From an uncultured Kiritimatiellota bacterium (GTDB taxonomy: Bacteria > Verrucomicrobiota > Kiritimatiellia > RFP12 > DVOR01), in contig CALXSE010000014.1 of assembly GCA_944391085.1 (NCBI GenBank), positions 1-55,049 of the forward strand: DNA of 55,049 bases, given 5' to 3'. The notes beneath the pieces are model-generated. The model saw nothing but the letters and a program-made list of their open reading frames with translations, was not told the DNA's origin and did not search any database. Both the position numbers and the translations under genes were made by a program. Position 1 is the stretch's first letter, and every line of letters begins with the position of its first letter. Positions 1-7,484 of the stretch are shown here, piece after piece.

Positions 1-172
1 CCTCGGGGCGGGGCTGGGCGCCGCGGTTGCGGCCGCCGCGGCGGCGCTTGCGGCGGGGGCGGTCGCCACCGGGCCCGTCGGATGCGGGGGCGTCTTGGCG
101 CGGGGCGGGCGCGCCCTTCGGCGCCTGCGCGCCGAGGCCAAGGGCCGTTTTGAGCTTGGAAAGAAGACCCAT
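1..172 (-). CDS. N-terminus of an arginine-rich protein, truncated by window edge
   Basis: Only the first 57 codons are inside the window. The ATG at 172 follows a strong ribosome binding site (AAGGAGG about 7 bases upstream), so the start is well supported. The visible residues begin MGLLSKLKTALGLG, then turn into a low-complexity Ala/Pro/Gly stretch and a basic tract rich in RRKRRR and RGGRNRG. Such basic, disordered tails are common on RNA-binding proteins such as DEAD-box helicases, but nothing here identifies the family. It lies 150 bases downstream of rpsI on the same strand, behind a cluster of inverted repeats. Function unknown. Confidence 0.6.
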   Translation of the reverse strand, partial: MGLLSKLKTALGLGAQAPKGAPAPRQDAPASDGPGGDRPRRKRRRGGRNRGAQPRPE

Positions 173-246
173 GAGGCTTCCTCCTTGAATAAAGGGTTGG
201 GCCCAGGCTTAGGCGGCCAGGCCGCCCGGGACTCCCGGGAAGAAGG

Positions 247-287
247 CGAAAGAGGGGCGGCGTCCTCGCATGAAGACGCCCGCCCCC
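247..287 (-). terminator. possible weak terminator or attenuator after rpsI
   Basis: On the minus strand an 11-bp stem with a single bulge (arms 275-286 and 254-264, 10-base loop) is followed by TCTTTC rather than a clean T-tract. It lies 36 bases past the rpsI stop. Two further inverted repeats follow, at 212-226 (7-bp arms around one base) and 225-239 (7-bp arms around one base), just ahead of the next gene. It may be partial termination or an mRNA stabilising element. Confidence 0.4.
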
Positions 288-322
288 TTCGGAAACGCGC
301 GGGTCCGCCCGCGCACGTCCAA

Positions 323-718
323 TCAGCGCTTGGAGAACTGGAAGCGGGCGCGGGCGCCGCGCTGGCCGGGTTTCTTGCGCTCTTTCATGCGCGAGTCGCG
401 CGTCAGGCAGCCGGCCTTCTTGAGCACCTCGCGCAGGTTCGCGTCGAGGCCGCAGAGGGCGCGGGAGAGGGCGTGGCGCATCGCGCCGGCCTGGCCGGCG
501 ATGCCGCCGCCCTTGGCCGAGACGAGCACGTCGTACTTGCCCGCGGTCTCCGTCATCACGAAGGGCTGGTTGATGTAGTCGCGCAGCGATTCGCTGGGGA
601 TGTAGCGCTCGACCTCCACGCCGTTGACGACCCACTTGCCCGTGCCGGAGACGAGGCGGACGTGGGCGACGGCGGTTTTGCGGCGGCCGGTGGCCTTGGA
701 AAGTTCGTTGTTGGCCAT
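323..718 (-). CDS. rpsI: 30S ribosomal protein S9 (uS9)
   Basis: Encodes 131 residues, the usual length for S9. The N-terminal [14 protein letters not shown] motif and the C-terminal basic tail ending FSKR are diagnostic; the tail reaches into the decoding centre and touches P-site tRNA. The middle segment [19 protein letters not shown] is the conserved core helix. It follows rplM by 23 bases, reproducing the near-universal rplM-rpsI operon, so it should be transcribed from the promoter and structured leader upstream of rplM. Nothing looks abnormal. Confidence 0.97.
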   Translation of the reverse strand: MANNELSKATGRRKTAVAHVRLVSGTGKWVVNGVEVERYIPSESLRDYINQPFVMTETAGKYDVLVSAKGGGIAGQAGAMRHALSRALCGLDANLREVLKKAGCLTRDSRMKERKKPGQRGARARFQFSKR

Positions 719-741
719 GGTGTGCGATCCTTTCGCCAGTG

Positions 742-1176
742 TCAGATGCTCAGCGGCTCAGGCTTCTGGGCCGCGTGGGGGTGTTCGGCGCCGGCGTACA
801 CTTTCAGGCGCGTCATGCGGATGTCGGCGGTGTTGTTCTTCGGCAGCATCCCCCAGACCGCGTCGGTGATCAGGCGCGTGGGGTTGCGCTCGCGGATGAC
901 GGAGGCGGGCGTCTTGCTCAGGCCGCCGCGCCAGCCCGTGAAGTCCACGTACTGCTTCTGCTCGTTCTTCTTGCCGGTGAGCGCCACCTTGGCCGCGTTC
1001 ACCACGATCACGAAGGCCCCCGTGTCCACCGAAGGCGCGTAATCGGCGCGGTCCTTGCCGCGCAGGGCGTTGGCCACGCGCACGGCCAGGCGGCCGAGGG
1101 GCTTGTCCGCCGCGTCGATGATGTACCACTTGCGGCTGTCGTTGTCGGGCAACTCAGGGAGAGTCGTCTTGGTCAT
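742..1176 (-). CDS. rplM: 50S ribosomal protein L13 (uL13)
   Basis: 144 residues. The block [23 protein letters not shown] and the later [18 protein letters not shown] are typical of L13, an early-assembly protein that binds 23S rRNA. I place the start at the ATG giving [11 protein letters not shown] longer frame opens at 1257, but that ATG lies inside an RNA hairpin arm and would add 27 residues foreign to the family. The ribosome binding site is weak (AGGG about 8 bases before ATG). The gene heads the rplM-rpsI operon and has a leader of roughly 140 bases with two strong stem-loops, suggesting translational autoregulation. Confidence 0.96.
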   Translation of the reverse strand: MTKTTLPELPDNDSRKWYIIDAADKPLGRLAVRVANALRGKDRADYAPSVDTGAFVIVVNAAKVALTGKKNEQKQYVDFTGWRGGLSKTPASVIRERNPTRLITDAVWGMLPKNNTADIRMTRLKVYAGAEHPHAAQKPEPLSI

Positions 1177-1201
1177 GTCTTTACCCTGTCTTTCTCGGTT
1201 C

Positions 1202-1316
1202 GGGCGCCGCGCGGCCGGCCATCGACGGTCAGGCTGCCCGCGGCGCCCCGCGCGCATGGGCTCTGCCGGGGCGGGACAACAGGGAGTCAGGGTCGTGTCC
1301 CGCCAATCCCATGCGC
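1202..1316 (-). promoter_or_regulatory. structured leader of rplM-rpsI mRNA, candidate autoregulatory element
   Basis: Two stem-loops fill the leader. The first is nested: an outer perfect 9-bp stem (1308-1316 with 1252-1260) and an inner perfect 9-bp stem (1296-1304 with 1270-1278), closing a 17-base loop. The second is a perfect 10-bp stem (1239-1248 with 1202-1211) with a 27-base loop. The predicted transcript start (about 1320) places the first stem almost at the 5' end. L13 autoregulates its operon in other bacteria through unrelated leaders, so an r-protein leader is a reasonable inference. The rest of the 1177-1536 gap holds two divergent promoters and nothing else I can see. Confidence 0.6.
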
Positions 1317-1326
1317 AAGTCCCCTA

Positions 1327-1356
1327 AACATACCACAATCCGCCGCCGCAATGCAA
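1327..1356 (-). promoter_or_regulatory. promoter of rplM-rpsI
   Basis: Minus strand: -35 TTGCAT (1351-1356), 18-base spacer, extended -10 TGG-TATGTT with the hexamer at 1327-1332. Predicted transcription start near 1320, about 144 bases before the rplM start codon. Confidence 0.6.
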
Positions 1357-1504
1357 GCCCACCCTCAAAACCCTCCCCGCCCCACCCCGCCCGGGAAGCG
1401 GCAGGGCCCCGCCCGGATAGGGGGGGTGCGCCGGCATGGCCCGCCCAGGCCGCGACCCTCGAGGTCCCGCACGCCGGGCGCGCTTCGCCCCGGGGCGGCG
1501 GATG

Positions 1505-1513
1505 TGCTATACT
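1505..1513 (+). promoter_or_regulatory. extended -10 promoter for thrB operon
   Basis: TGC followed by TATACT, hexamer 1508-1513, no recognisable -35. The predicted start near 1520 gives a leader of about 17 bases containing the AGAAGGAG ribosome binding site. Confidence 0.6.
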
Positions 1514-1536
1514 GTCCCGGTTCAGAAGGAGATGAG

Positions 1537-2436
1537 ATGAGGTTCAAGATTTCGGTGCCGGCGACGAGCGCCAACGTGGGGCCGGGCTTCGACGTGATGG
1601 GGTTGGCCTTCGACCTGTACAATCGGTTTGTCTTCGACACCGACTGCCCCGAGCGCCTCTGCATCGAGGGGTGCCTGCCGGAGTTCGCCGATCCGGGGAA
1701 CAACCTGCTGTACACCACCCTGCGCGAGGTGCTGGCCCAGCACGGGCGCCTGGCGCCGAACCTGCGCATCGCCTTCGACACCGACCTGCCCGTCTGCTCG
1801 GGCCTGGGCTCCAGCTCCACCTGCGTGGTGGCCGGCGTGATGGCCGCCAACACGTTGGGCAACCTGGCGATGGACACCGAGCAGATCCTGCGCACCGCCA
1901 CCCGGATCGAGGGCCACCCCGACAACGTGGCCCCCGCCATCCTCGGCGGCTTCGTCGCGGCGGTCGTCGAGGACGGGCTGGTCTACTGGCACCGCTACCC
2001 CATCAGCGACCGCCTCAGCTTCTACGCCATGATGCCGGACGTCCGCGTCCCCACCGAGGCCGCCCGCGCCGCCCTGCCCAAGACCTACTCGCTCACCGAC
2101 TGCATCTACAACCTCTCGCGCGTGCCCATCCTGCTCGAGGGCCTGGAGCGCGCCGACCCGCGGCTCATCCGCGCCGGGATGAAGGACCGCATCCACCAGG
2201 AATACCGCCTGCAGCTCATCCCGCAGGGGGCCGACGTCCTGCGCTTCGCCGCGGAAGAGACCGAGGCCGTCGCCGCCTACATCTCCGGCGCCGGCCCCAC
2301 CATCGTGGCCGTGGCCGTCGACGACGACGACGCGCTGGGCAAGCGCCTGCGCCAGTACGTCTCCGGCCTCGACGTCGAATGGAGCGTCCGCAAGATGCAC
2401 GTCCACCGCCAGGGCGCCCAGCTCCGCCTCCTCTGA
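1537..2436 (+). CDS. thrB: homoserine kinase
   Basis: 299 residues, a GHMP-family kinase that phosphorylates L-homoserine with ATP on the way to threonine. The N-terminus FKISVPATSANVGPGFDVMG and the ATP-binding loop PVCSGLGSSSTCVVAG (about residues 88-103) are the family signatures; EGHPDNVAPAILGG follows, and the C-terminal glycine-rich motif is AAYISGAGPTIVAV. The ATG at 1537 has AAGGAG upstream and matches the family N-terminus; the longer open frame upstream is spurious. It is the first gene of a plus-strand run, with the next gene starting 5 bases after its stop. No other threonine genes lie nearby, so its link to the downstream acyl-transfer genes is probably only transcriptional. Confidence 0.95.
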   Translation: MRFKISVPATSANVGPGFDVMGLAFDLYNRFVFDTDCPERLCIEGCLPEFADPGNNLLYTTLREVLAQHGRLAPNLRIAFDTDLPVCSGLGSSSTCVVAGVMAANTLGNLAMDTEQILRTATRIEGHPDNVAPAILGGFVAAVVEDGLVYWHRYPISDRLSFYAMMPDVRVPTEAARAALPKTYSLTDCIYNLSRVPILLEGLERADPRLIRAGMKDRIHQEYRLQLIPQGADVLRFAAEETEAVAAYISGAGPTIVAVAVDDDDALGKRLRQYVSGLDVEWSVRKMHVHRQGAQLRLL

Positions 2437-2441
2437 AGCCC

Positions 2442-3590
2442 ATGCCGCGCGTCCTCTACATCCACACCCAAGCCCTCCGCGCCGCCTCCCCCCACGCCCG
2501 GCGCACCTTCGAGATGCTCGGCCTCCTGCGCCGCGCGGGGCTGGACGTGGACGTGCTGACGCTCCCCGGCGGCGACCCGTGGCCCAAGGGCCTCGCCGGG
2601 CGCGTCTACCGGACGCTCCCCGTGCCCTTCGCCCGCACGCTCCCGCCCTACGGCACGGGCCTGCGCCGCCGCTGGGCCACCGCCGCGATGGCCCTCGCCG
2701 CGGCGGGGCTGCTCCTCCGCGCCCGCTACGACGCCGTCCACTGCGCCGACCGCTCCGTGCGCCTGGGCGCCTGGCTGGCCTGGCTCTTCGGCGTGCGCCT
2801 GGTCTTCGAGTGGCGCACGGCCTCGGGGCACGACCTCACGGCCTGGGCGCGCGGCCGCGGCCGCCGCCTGCTGCGCAAGGTGGGGCTCGTCGTCGCAGAC
2901 CGCCCCTGCCGCGCCGCCGGCCTGCGCGAGACGGGGCTGCTCGGGCGCCTGGCCGTCATCCCGCCCCTGCCCGCCCCCGCCATCGTGCCCCTCCCGCCCC
3001 CGCCGGCCAGGCCCAGGGGCGCCACCCAGCGCTTCCGCCTGGCCGCCCTCTCGCTGACGGGCGACCTCTCCGACCTGGGGCTCCTGGCCGAGGCCCTCCC
3101 GCGCCTGCTCGACCGCCCCAACCTGCGCGTCTCGGTCATCGGCGGCACGCCCGCCGCCGCCGAGCGCTTCCGCCGGGCCTGCGCCGAGCGCCTCCCCATG
3201 GACGCCCGGCCGGACGTCCGCCCCGCGCCCGAGGGCGCGGCGGACTTCATGGGCGCCGTCGCGGAGGCCGACCTCGTCTTCCTCCCCGCCGCCGCCGGGG
3301 CCCTGCCGCCCCCCGAGCTCCTCGACGCGATGGCCGCCCGGCGCGCCATCCTCGCCGTCCGCTCCCCCGCCTACGAGGGGCTCCTGGGCCCGGGCAACGC
3401 CATGCTCATCCGGGCCGACGCGCGGGACTTGGCCGCGGCCGTCCTGCGGCACCTGCGCGCCCCGCTCCTCTGCGCCGAACACGCCTGCGCCGCCGCCGAG
3501 ACGCTCGCCCGGGACCGCTCCGCCGCCGTCTGCGCCGACGCCCTGCGCGCCTGCTACGCCCTGGCCCTTGAGAAGGAGCCCACGCCATGA
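2442..3590 (+). CDS. GT-B fold glycosyltransferase, family 4-like
   Basis: 382 residues with a two-domain GT-B layout. The N-terminal half begins MPRVLYIHTQALRAASPHARR, the nucleotide-free acceptor-side Rossmann opening typical of GT4 enzymes, and includes YDAVHCADRSVRLGAWLAWLFG. The C-terminal half has LRVSVIGGT and LPPPELLDAMAARRAILA, where the glutamate corresponds to the start of the donor-binding E-x7-E motif. Sugar donor and acceptor cannot be read. It starts 5 bases after thrB and overlaps the FkbH-type gene by 4 bases, so it is co-translated with the acyl carrier cassette. That suggests the acyl group made downstream may be placed on a glycan, or that the product is a glycolipid. Confidence 0.8.
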   Translation: MPRVLYIHTQALRAASPHARRTFEMLGLLRRAGLDVDVLTLPGGDPWPKGLAGRVYRTLPVPFARTLPPYGTGLRRRWATAAMALAAAGLLLRARYDAVHCADRSVRLGAWLAWLFGVRLVFEWRTASGHDLTAWARGRGRRLLRKVGLVVADRPCRAAGLRETGLLGRLAVIPPLPAPAIVPLPPPPARPRGATQRFRLAALSLTGDLSDLGLLAEALPRLLDRPNLRVSVIGGTPAAAERFRRACAERLPMDARPDVRPAPEGAADFMGAVAEADLVFLPAAAGALPPPELLDAMAARRAILAVRSPAYEGLLGPGNAMLIRADARDLAAAVLRHLRAPLLCAEHACAAAETLARDRSAAVCADALRACYALALEKEPTP

Positions 3591-5023
3591 GAATCGCCTT
3601 CTTCGCCGACAGCGCGACGCAGTTCGTGGAGCGCGAGCTCGCCCGCCTGACGGGCGCCGAGGTGCGCGCCTGGCCCTTCGCCTGGCCCGAGGCCGTGCGC
3701 GGCGAGCTGGAGGCCTTCGCGCCGGATTGGGTGCTCGTGTGGGCCTGCGCCGAGGCCGCGCGTTTCCCAGACGTGGCGCCCCTCCTGCGCCTGCCCTTCC
3801 GCTTCGTCGTCCCCAACATGGTCACGTGCGACGACGGTACGATGGGGAGCCTGGCCCTCTCCGAGCCCACGAGCCTGCGGGCCAGGATCCTGGCCTGGAA
3901 CGCGCGGCTCGTGGCCCTGGCCCGCGCCAACGCGAACCTGACGGCGGTGGACCTTGACGGCGTGCAGGCGCGCCTGGGGCGGGGGAGGACTTTCGACCCG
4001 CGCCTGTGGGAGGTGGCCGCGATGGCCCTCTCGCCCGAGGGCGCCAGGGCCTTCGCCGGGCGCGTGGCCGACGTCCTCCGCGCCGCGCGGGGGCAGGTGC
4101 GCAAAGTCCTCGTGACGGATCTGGACGGGACGCTCTGGGACGGCATCGTCAGCGAGGTCGGCCCCGAGGGCATCGACCCCGAGGGCCCCGGCCGCCGCGC
4201 CTACCGCGATTGGCTCCGCGCCCTGGCCGCGCGGGGTGTCCTGCTGGCCGTGGCCTCGCACAACGACGCGGACGTCGCCCGCGCCGCCTTCGACCGCCCG
4301 GGCATGGAGATGGCGCCGGGGGATTTCCTGGCCTTCGAGGCCGGATGGGGGCCCAAGCCCGACATGCTCCGGCGCATCGCCGCACGCCTCCACGTGGGGA
4401 CGGACGCGCTCGTCTTCGTCGACGACCGCCCCGAGCAGCGCGCCCAGGTGCGCGAGGCGCTGCCCGAGGCGGCCGTGCCCGAGATGCCCGAGGACCCCGC
4501 GCGCTGGGTGGGGTTCCTGGCCGAGCAGAACCTCTTCGAGTGCGCCCAGCTGACCGAGGACGACCGCCTCCGTGCCCAGAGCCTGCGCGACGACGCGGCC
4601 CGCGCCGAGGCCGCCGCCGCCCTCCCGCCGGAGGATTACCTCGCCTCCCTCGAACAAACGCTCACGCCCGAGCCGCTGGGGCCGGGGAATCTGGCGCGCG
4701 CGGCCCAGCTGACGCAGCGCTGCAACCAGTTCAACATGCGCGGCACGCGCCACACCGAGGCCGACCTCGCCGGGCGCGAGGGGTGGGTCTACCGCCTGCG
4801 CGACCGCTTCGGCGACCTTGGGGCCGTCTCCGCCGTGGTGCTGGAGGGCGACTTCATCGAGACGTGGGTCATCAGCTGCCGCGCCCTCAACCGCGGCGTG
4901 GAGCGAATGATCCTTGACCATCTGCGCGCGCGGCGCCCCGGGCTCCGCGGCGAGTACGTCCCCACCGCGCGCAACGGCCGGTGCGCGAACATTTACAAGG
5001 AAAACGGGGTGCCCACGCCATGA
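3587..5023 (+). CDS. FkbH-like HAD-IIIC protein, putative glyceryl-ACP synthase
   Basis: 478 residues in the three-part FkbH layout: an N-terminal region (1-165), a HAD domain (about 175-310) and a GNAT-like C-terminal domain (about 350-478). HAD motif I is DLDGTLWDG with aspartates 178 and 180; a late motif reads FVDDRPEQRAQV. The C-terminal part has TQRCNQFNMRGTRHTEAD and ISCRALNRGVERMILDHL, both hallmarks of FkbH-like proteins. Characterised relatives take 1,3-bisphosphoglycerate, remove phosphate and load the glyceryl group onto an acyl carrier protein. The gene overlaps the following ACP by ATGA, which fits this partnership. The C-terminus stops soon after GEYVPTARNG, shorter than most relatives, so GNAT activity may be reduced. 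Actual substrate unknown. Confidence 0.85.
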   Translation: MRIAFFADSATQFVERELARLTGAEVRAWPFAWPEAVRGELEAFAPDWVLVWACAEAARFPDVAPLLRLPFRFVVPNMVTCDDGTMGSLALSEPTSLRARILAWNARLVALARANANLTAVDLDGVQARLGRGRTFDPRLWEVAAMALSPEGARAFAGRVADVLRAARGQVRKVLVTDLDGTLWDGIVSEVGPEGIDPEGPGRRAYRDWLRALAARGVLLAVASHNDADVARAAFDRPGMEMAPGDFLAFEAGWGPKPDMLRRIAARLHVGTDALVFVDDRPEQRAQVREALPEAAVPEMPEDPARWVGFLAEQNLFECAQLTEDDRLRAQSLRDDAARAEAAAALPPEDYLASLEQTLTPEPLGPGNLARAAQLTQRCNQFNMRGTRHTEADLAGREGWVYRLRDRFGDLGAVSAVVLEGDFIETWVISCRALNRGVERMILDHLRARRPGLRGEYVPTARNGRCANIYKENGVPTP

Positions 5024-5244
5024 TCGAGCCAATCCGCGAGCTGTTGTCCGACATCCTGGGGCGCGAGATGCCGCCGCTCACGCCGGAGACCCCCTTCGAG
5101 GCGCTCCCGGGCTGGGATTCCGTGGCCCACCTGGCCATCCTGATGGAGGCCGAGCGGCGCTTCGGCGCCGCCCTCACCGCGGCGCAGATGGTGGGGATGA
5201 AGACCGTCGGCGACCTGCTCGCCGCGCTGGGGGGGAAGCCATGA
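5020..5244 (+). CDS. acyl carrier protein (first of two)
   Basis: 74 residues, standard ACP length. The phosphopantetheine attachment motif is GWDSVAHLAILMEAE with Ser34; helix III ends in KTVGDLLAAL. The ATG at 5020 overlaps the FkbH stop (ATGA) and the stop overlaps the KASIII start in the same way. It is probably a dedicated carrier receiving the group loaded by the FkbH-like protein. It differs from a housekeeping fatty-acid ACP, which usually carries DSLD rather than DSVA. Confidence 0.9.
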   Translation: MIEPIRELLSDILGREMPPLTPETPFEALPGWDSVAHLAILMEAERRFGAALTAAQMVGMKTVGDLLAALGGKP

Positions 5245-6206
5245 ACCAGACCTTCCACGGGCTTCGCCTGGAGGCCCTCGCCTGCGTGGCGCCGGAGGGG
5301 CGGCTGACGCTCGAGGACTATGCCGCGCGCTTCGGCGAGGCCATCGCCGAGCGGTACCACAAGGTCGTCGGCGTCGGCCAAGTCCGCCGCGCGGCGCCCG
5401 GGACGTCGGCGGCGGACCTGGCCCGCGCGGCCGCCGAGAGGCTCCCGGGAGACCTCAGGGCGGAGGTGGACGCGTTCCTGTGCGTGACGCAGACGCCGCG
5501 CTTCGACGCGCCGCCGGAATCCTGCCTCCTTCAGCGGGAGCTGGGGCTGGGCGAGCACGTCATCGCACTGGACATCAACCAGGGGTGCGCCGGCTTCATG
5601 GCGGCGCTCCAGGCCGCCGCGCACTTCCTGCTCCACCCCGCCGTGCGGCGCGTCCTTATCTGCGGCGGCGACGTCCTCTCCGGCCGTATCGACGAAACCG
5701 ACCACGCCACCGCCTTCATGTTCAGCGACGTGGGGTTCGCGGCGCTCGTCGGGCGCGGCGGCGGCGACACGTGGGCCTTCGCGAACGGCACCGCGGGCTC
5801 CAAGGCCATCACCCTGCCCCGGGGCGGGGCCTTCCGGATGGACGGCGCGGACGTCTTCTCCTTCACGGTCTCCAAGGTGCCCGAGCAGATCCTCTCCCTG
5901 CGCACGCCGGAGGTCGACTGCCTGCTACTGCACCAGTCCAACGCCTTCATCATGAAGCAGATCGGGCGCCTCTGCGGCTTCGCGCCCGAGCAGGTGCCGA
6001 CGGACATCGCCGACTTCGGCAACGCCTCCTCGGCCAGCCTGCCGCTCCTCCTTTGCGACCTCGCCCAGAACCGCGGGTGGCGCGGCAAGCGCACCGCCAT
6101 CCTCTCCGGCTACGGGTGCGGCCTCACCTGGGTCTCCGCCCGGATGCCCATCGACTTCGACTCCACCCCGTTCACCCTCGCCTTCCTCCCCCATGACAGA
6201 CGCTGA
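5241..6206 (+). CDS. 3-oxoacyl-ACP synthase III-like condensing enzyme (KASIII/FabH fold)
   Basis: 321 residues, thiolase fold. The catalytic triad is complete: Cys116 in DINQGCAGF, His231 in LLLHQSNAF and Asn261 in DFGNASSAS, at spacing matching E. coli FabH (112, 244, 274). Family members condense or transfer acyl groups between thioesters; in tetronate pathways a FabH-like enzyme joins glyceryl-ACP to a polyketide chain, and other KASIII relatives act as acyltransferases. It overlaps the first ACP by 4 bases and the second by 14. With no malonyl-CoA transacylase, ketoreductase or PKS in view, it is unlikely to be the housekeeping FabH. The exact reaction is inference. Confidence 0.88.
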   Translation: MNQTFHGLRLEALACVAPEGRLTLEDYAARFGEAIAERYHKVVGVGQVRRAAPGTSAADLARAAAERLPGDLRAEVDAFLCVTQTPRFDAPPESCLLQRELGLGEHVIALDINQGCAGFMAALQAAAHFLLHPAVRRVLICGGDVLSGRIDETDHATAFMFSDVGFAALVGRGGGDTWAFANGTAGSKAITLPRGGAFRMDGADVFSFTVSKVPEQILSLRTPEVDCLLLHQSNAFIMKQIGRLCGFAPEQVPTDIADFGNASSASLPLLLCDLAQNRGWRGKRTAILSGYGCGLTWVSARMPIDFDSTPFTLAFLPHDRR

Positions 6207-6414
6207 ATTGCTTGACGAACTGGCGGACATCCTTGACGCCGACCGTGCCGCCCTCACCCCCGAGACGCCGCTGGAGCCCCCGCTCACGTGGGATTCCATG
6301 GCGCTCCTGGCCTATCTGGCGCTCATGCGCTTCCGCTTCGGGAAGGTGCTCCCGGGCGTCTCCTGCAAGGATTTCAAGACGGTCGGCGACCTGCTGGCCG
6401 CGGCGCGGGGCTAA
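6193..6414 (+). CDS. acyl carrier protein (second of two)
   Basis: 73 residues, beginning inside the last 14 bases of the KASIII gene. The attachment motif is TWDSMALLAYLAL with Ser35, and it ends KTVGDLLAAARG, matching the first ACP's KTVGDLLAAL, so the two are probably related copies. Two carriers around one condensing enzyme suggest that one holds the donor (for example glyceryl) and the other the acceptor chain. Its stop is only 3 bases from the convergent ung stop, leaving no room for a terminator. Confidence 0.85.
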   Translation: MTDAELLDELADILDADRAALTPETPLEPPLTWDSMALLAYLALMRFRFGKVLPGVSCKDFKTVGDLLAAARG

Positions 6415-6417
6415 GCC

Positions 6418-7071
6418 TCACCAGACGATCGGCGCCTCGCCGCGCGCCTCGAGCCAGGCATTGGCGCGGGAGAAGTGCCGGCACCCGAAGAACCCGTTGT
6501 GCGCCGAGAGCGGCGAGGGGTGCGCCGCCGTCAGGATCAGGTGCCTGGAGGCGTCGATGAGCGGGATCTTGGCCTTGGCCTTCGCGCCCCACAGCAGGAA
6601 GACCACGTGCGGGCGCCGCTCGGAGACCAGGCGGATGAGGGCGTCGGTGAAGGGTTCCCAGCCTTTGCCGGCGTGGGAGAGCGGCGCGTGGGCGTGGACG
6701 GTGAGGATGGCGTTCAGCAGGAGCACGCCCTGCCTGGCCCACGGCGTGAGGTCGCCGCCGGAGACGTGCGCGGGGCCGACGTCCGCGGCGATTTCCTGGA
6801 GGATGTTGCGCAGGCTCGGCGGCGGGGGCGTGGGCGGGCGCACCGAAAAGGCCAGGCCGTGCGCCTGCCCGGGCGTGGGATAGGGATCCTGCCCCAGGAT
6901 GACGACGCGGGTCTTGGCCAGCGGGCAGAGGAGCAGGGCGGCGAAAAGGCACTCCTGCGGCGGCAGGGTCGCGGGGTCGGTGGCGTACGCACGCTCCCAG
7001 AAGGCGCGGAGCCGGGCGAAGGTCTCCGTGCGCAGGGTGGGCATGAGCGCGTCGCGCCAATCCGTCTTCAT
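6418..7071 (-). CDS. ung: uracil-DNA glycosylase, family 1
   Basis: 217 residues. It removes uracil from DNA at the start of base excision repair. The water-activating motif [18 protein letters not shown] and the C-terminal [18 protein letters not shown] loop that inserts into the minor groove are both intact; [22 protein letters not shown] is the uracil-binding segment. I choose the ATG overlapping the preceding stop by one base (TGATG); a GTG one codon upstream is possible. It is the last gene of hisH-hisF-Minf_1886-ung. Confidence 0.96.
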   Translation of the reverse strand: MKTDWRDALMPTLRTETFARLRAFWERAYATDPATLPPQECLFAALLLCPLAKTRVVILGQDPYPTPGQAHGLAFSVRPPTPPPPSLRNILQEIAADVGPAHVSGGDLTPWARQGVLLLNAILTVHAHAPLSHAGKGWEPFTDALIRLVSERRPHVVFLLWGAKAKAKIPLIDASRHLILTAAHPSPLSAHNGFFGCRHFSRANAWLEARGEAPIVW

Positions 7072-7481
7072 CACTCGTGCTCGCAGAGATAGGGCTCGAC
7101 GAAGGCCTCGTGGAAGTCGTAAAGCGCGTGGAAATCGCTGCGCTTGTCGTCCTTGGACTGGCCGAAGGCGCCGACGTCGATGAGGTTGTAGACAAGGTTG
7201 CCGATGTCGTCGGTGGTGTGGAGGTTGAGGTCGTCGAGCAGGCCCTTGGCAAAGGGGCCAAACTCCGCGAGCATGTAGTCGCGCAGGCCATCGGCGAGCT
7301 GGCGGGCCGAGACGTGCGGGCCCTCGGGCCCCTCCTCCCGGGCGTCGCCGTGGCGCTCGGCGCGGCTGGCGCGGATGGCGTGGTCAAGGGCGGCGGTGAC
7401 GAGGGCGTAGGCCTCGCGCGGGTAGCGCGTGTCGGTGGAGAGGATGGCGTTGACGGCGTCGTCGAAGCGTTCGTTGCGCAT
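7071..7481 (-). CDS. Minf_1886-type conserved protein of the PVC group
   Basis: 136 residues. The sequence around [74 protein letters not shown] matches my memory of a small family named after Minf_1886, found mainly in Planctomycetes and Verrucomicrobia. No catalytic residues, signal peptide or membrane segment are evident, so it should be cytosolic. Its function is unknown. It sits 3 bases after hisF and overlaps ung by one base. Its chief value here is as a taxonomic marker. Confidence 0.75.
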   Translation of the reverse strand: MRNERFDDAVNAILSTDTRYPREAYALVTAALDHAIRASRAERHGDAREEGPEGPHVSARQLADGLRDYMLAEFGPFAKGLLDDLNLHTTDDIGNLVYNLIDVGAFGQSKDDKRSDFHALYDFHEAFVEPYLCEHE

Positions 7482-7484
7482 GGG

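Noticed and set aside
739..1536. Long plus-strand open frame running across rplM and into thrB
   Set aside because: It is antisense to rplM and its structured leader; GC-rich codon bias keeps antisense frames open. The thrB start at 1537 has a ribosome binding site, promoter and the family N-terminus.
5241..6206. Reading the KASIII as the housekeeping FabH
   Set aside because: Its neighbours are an FkbH-like protein and two specialised carriers, with no fabD, fabG, fabF or plsX. A housekeeping role cannot be excluded but is less likely.
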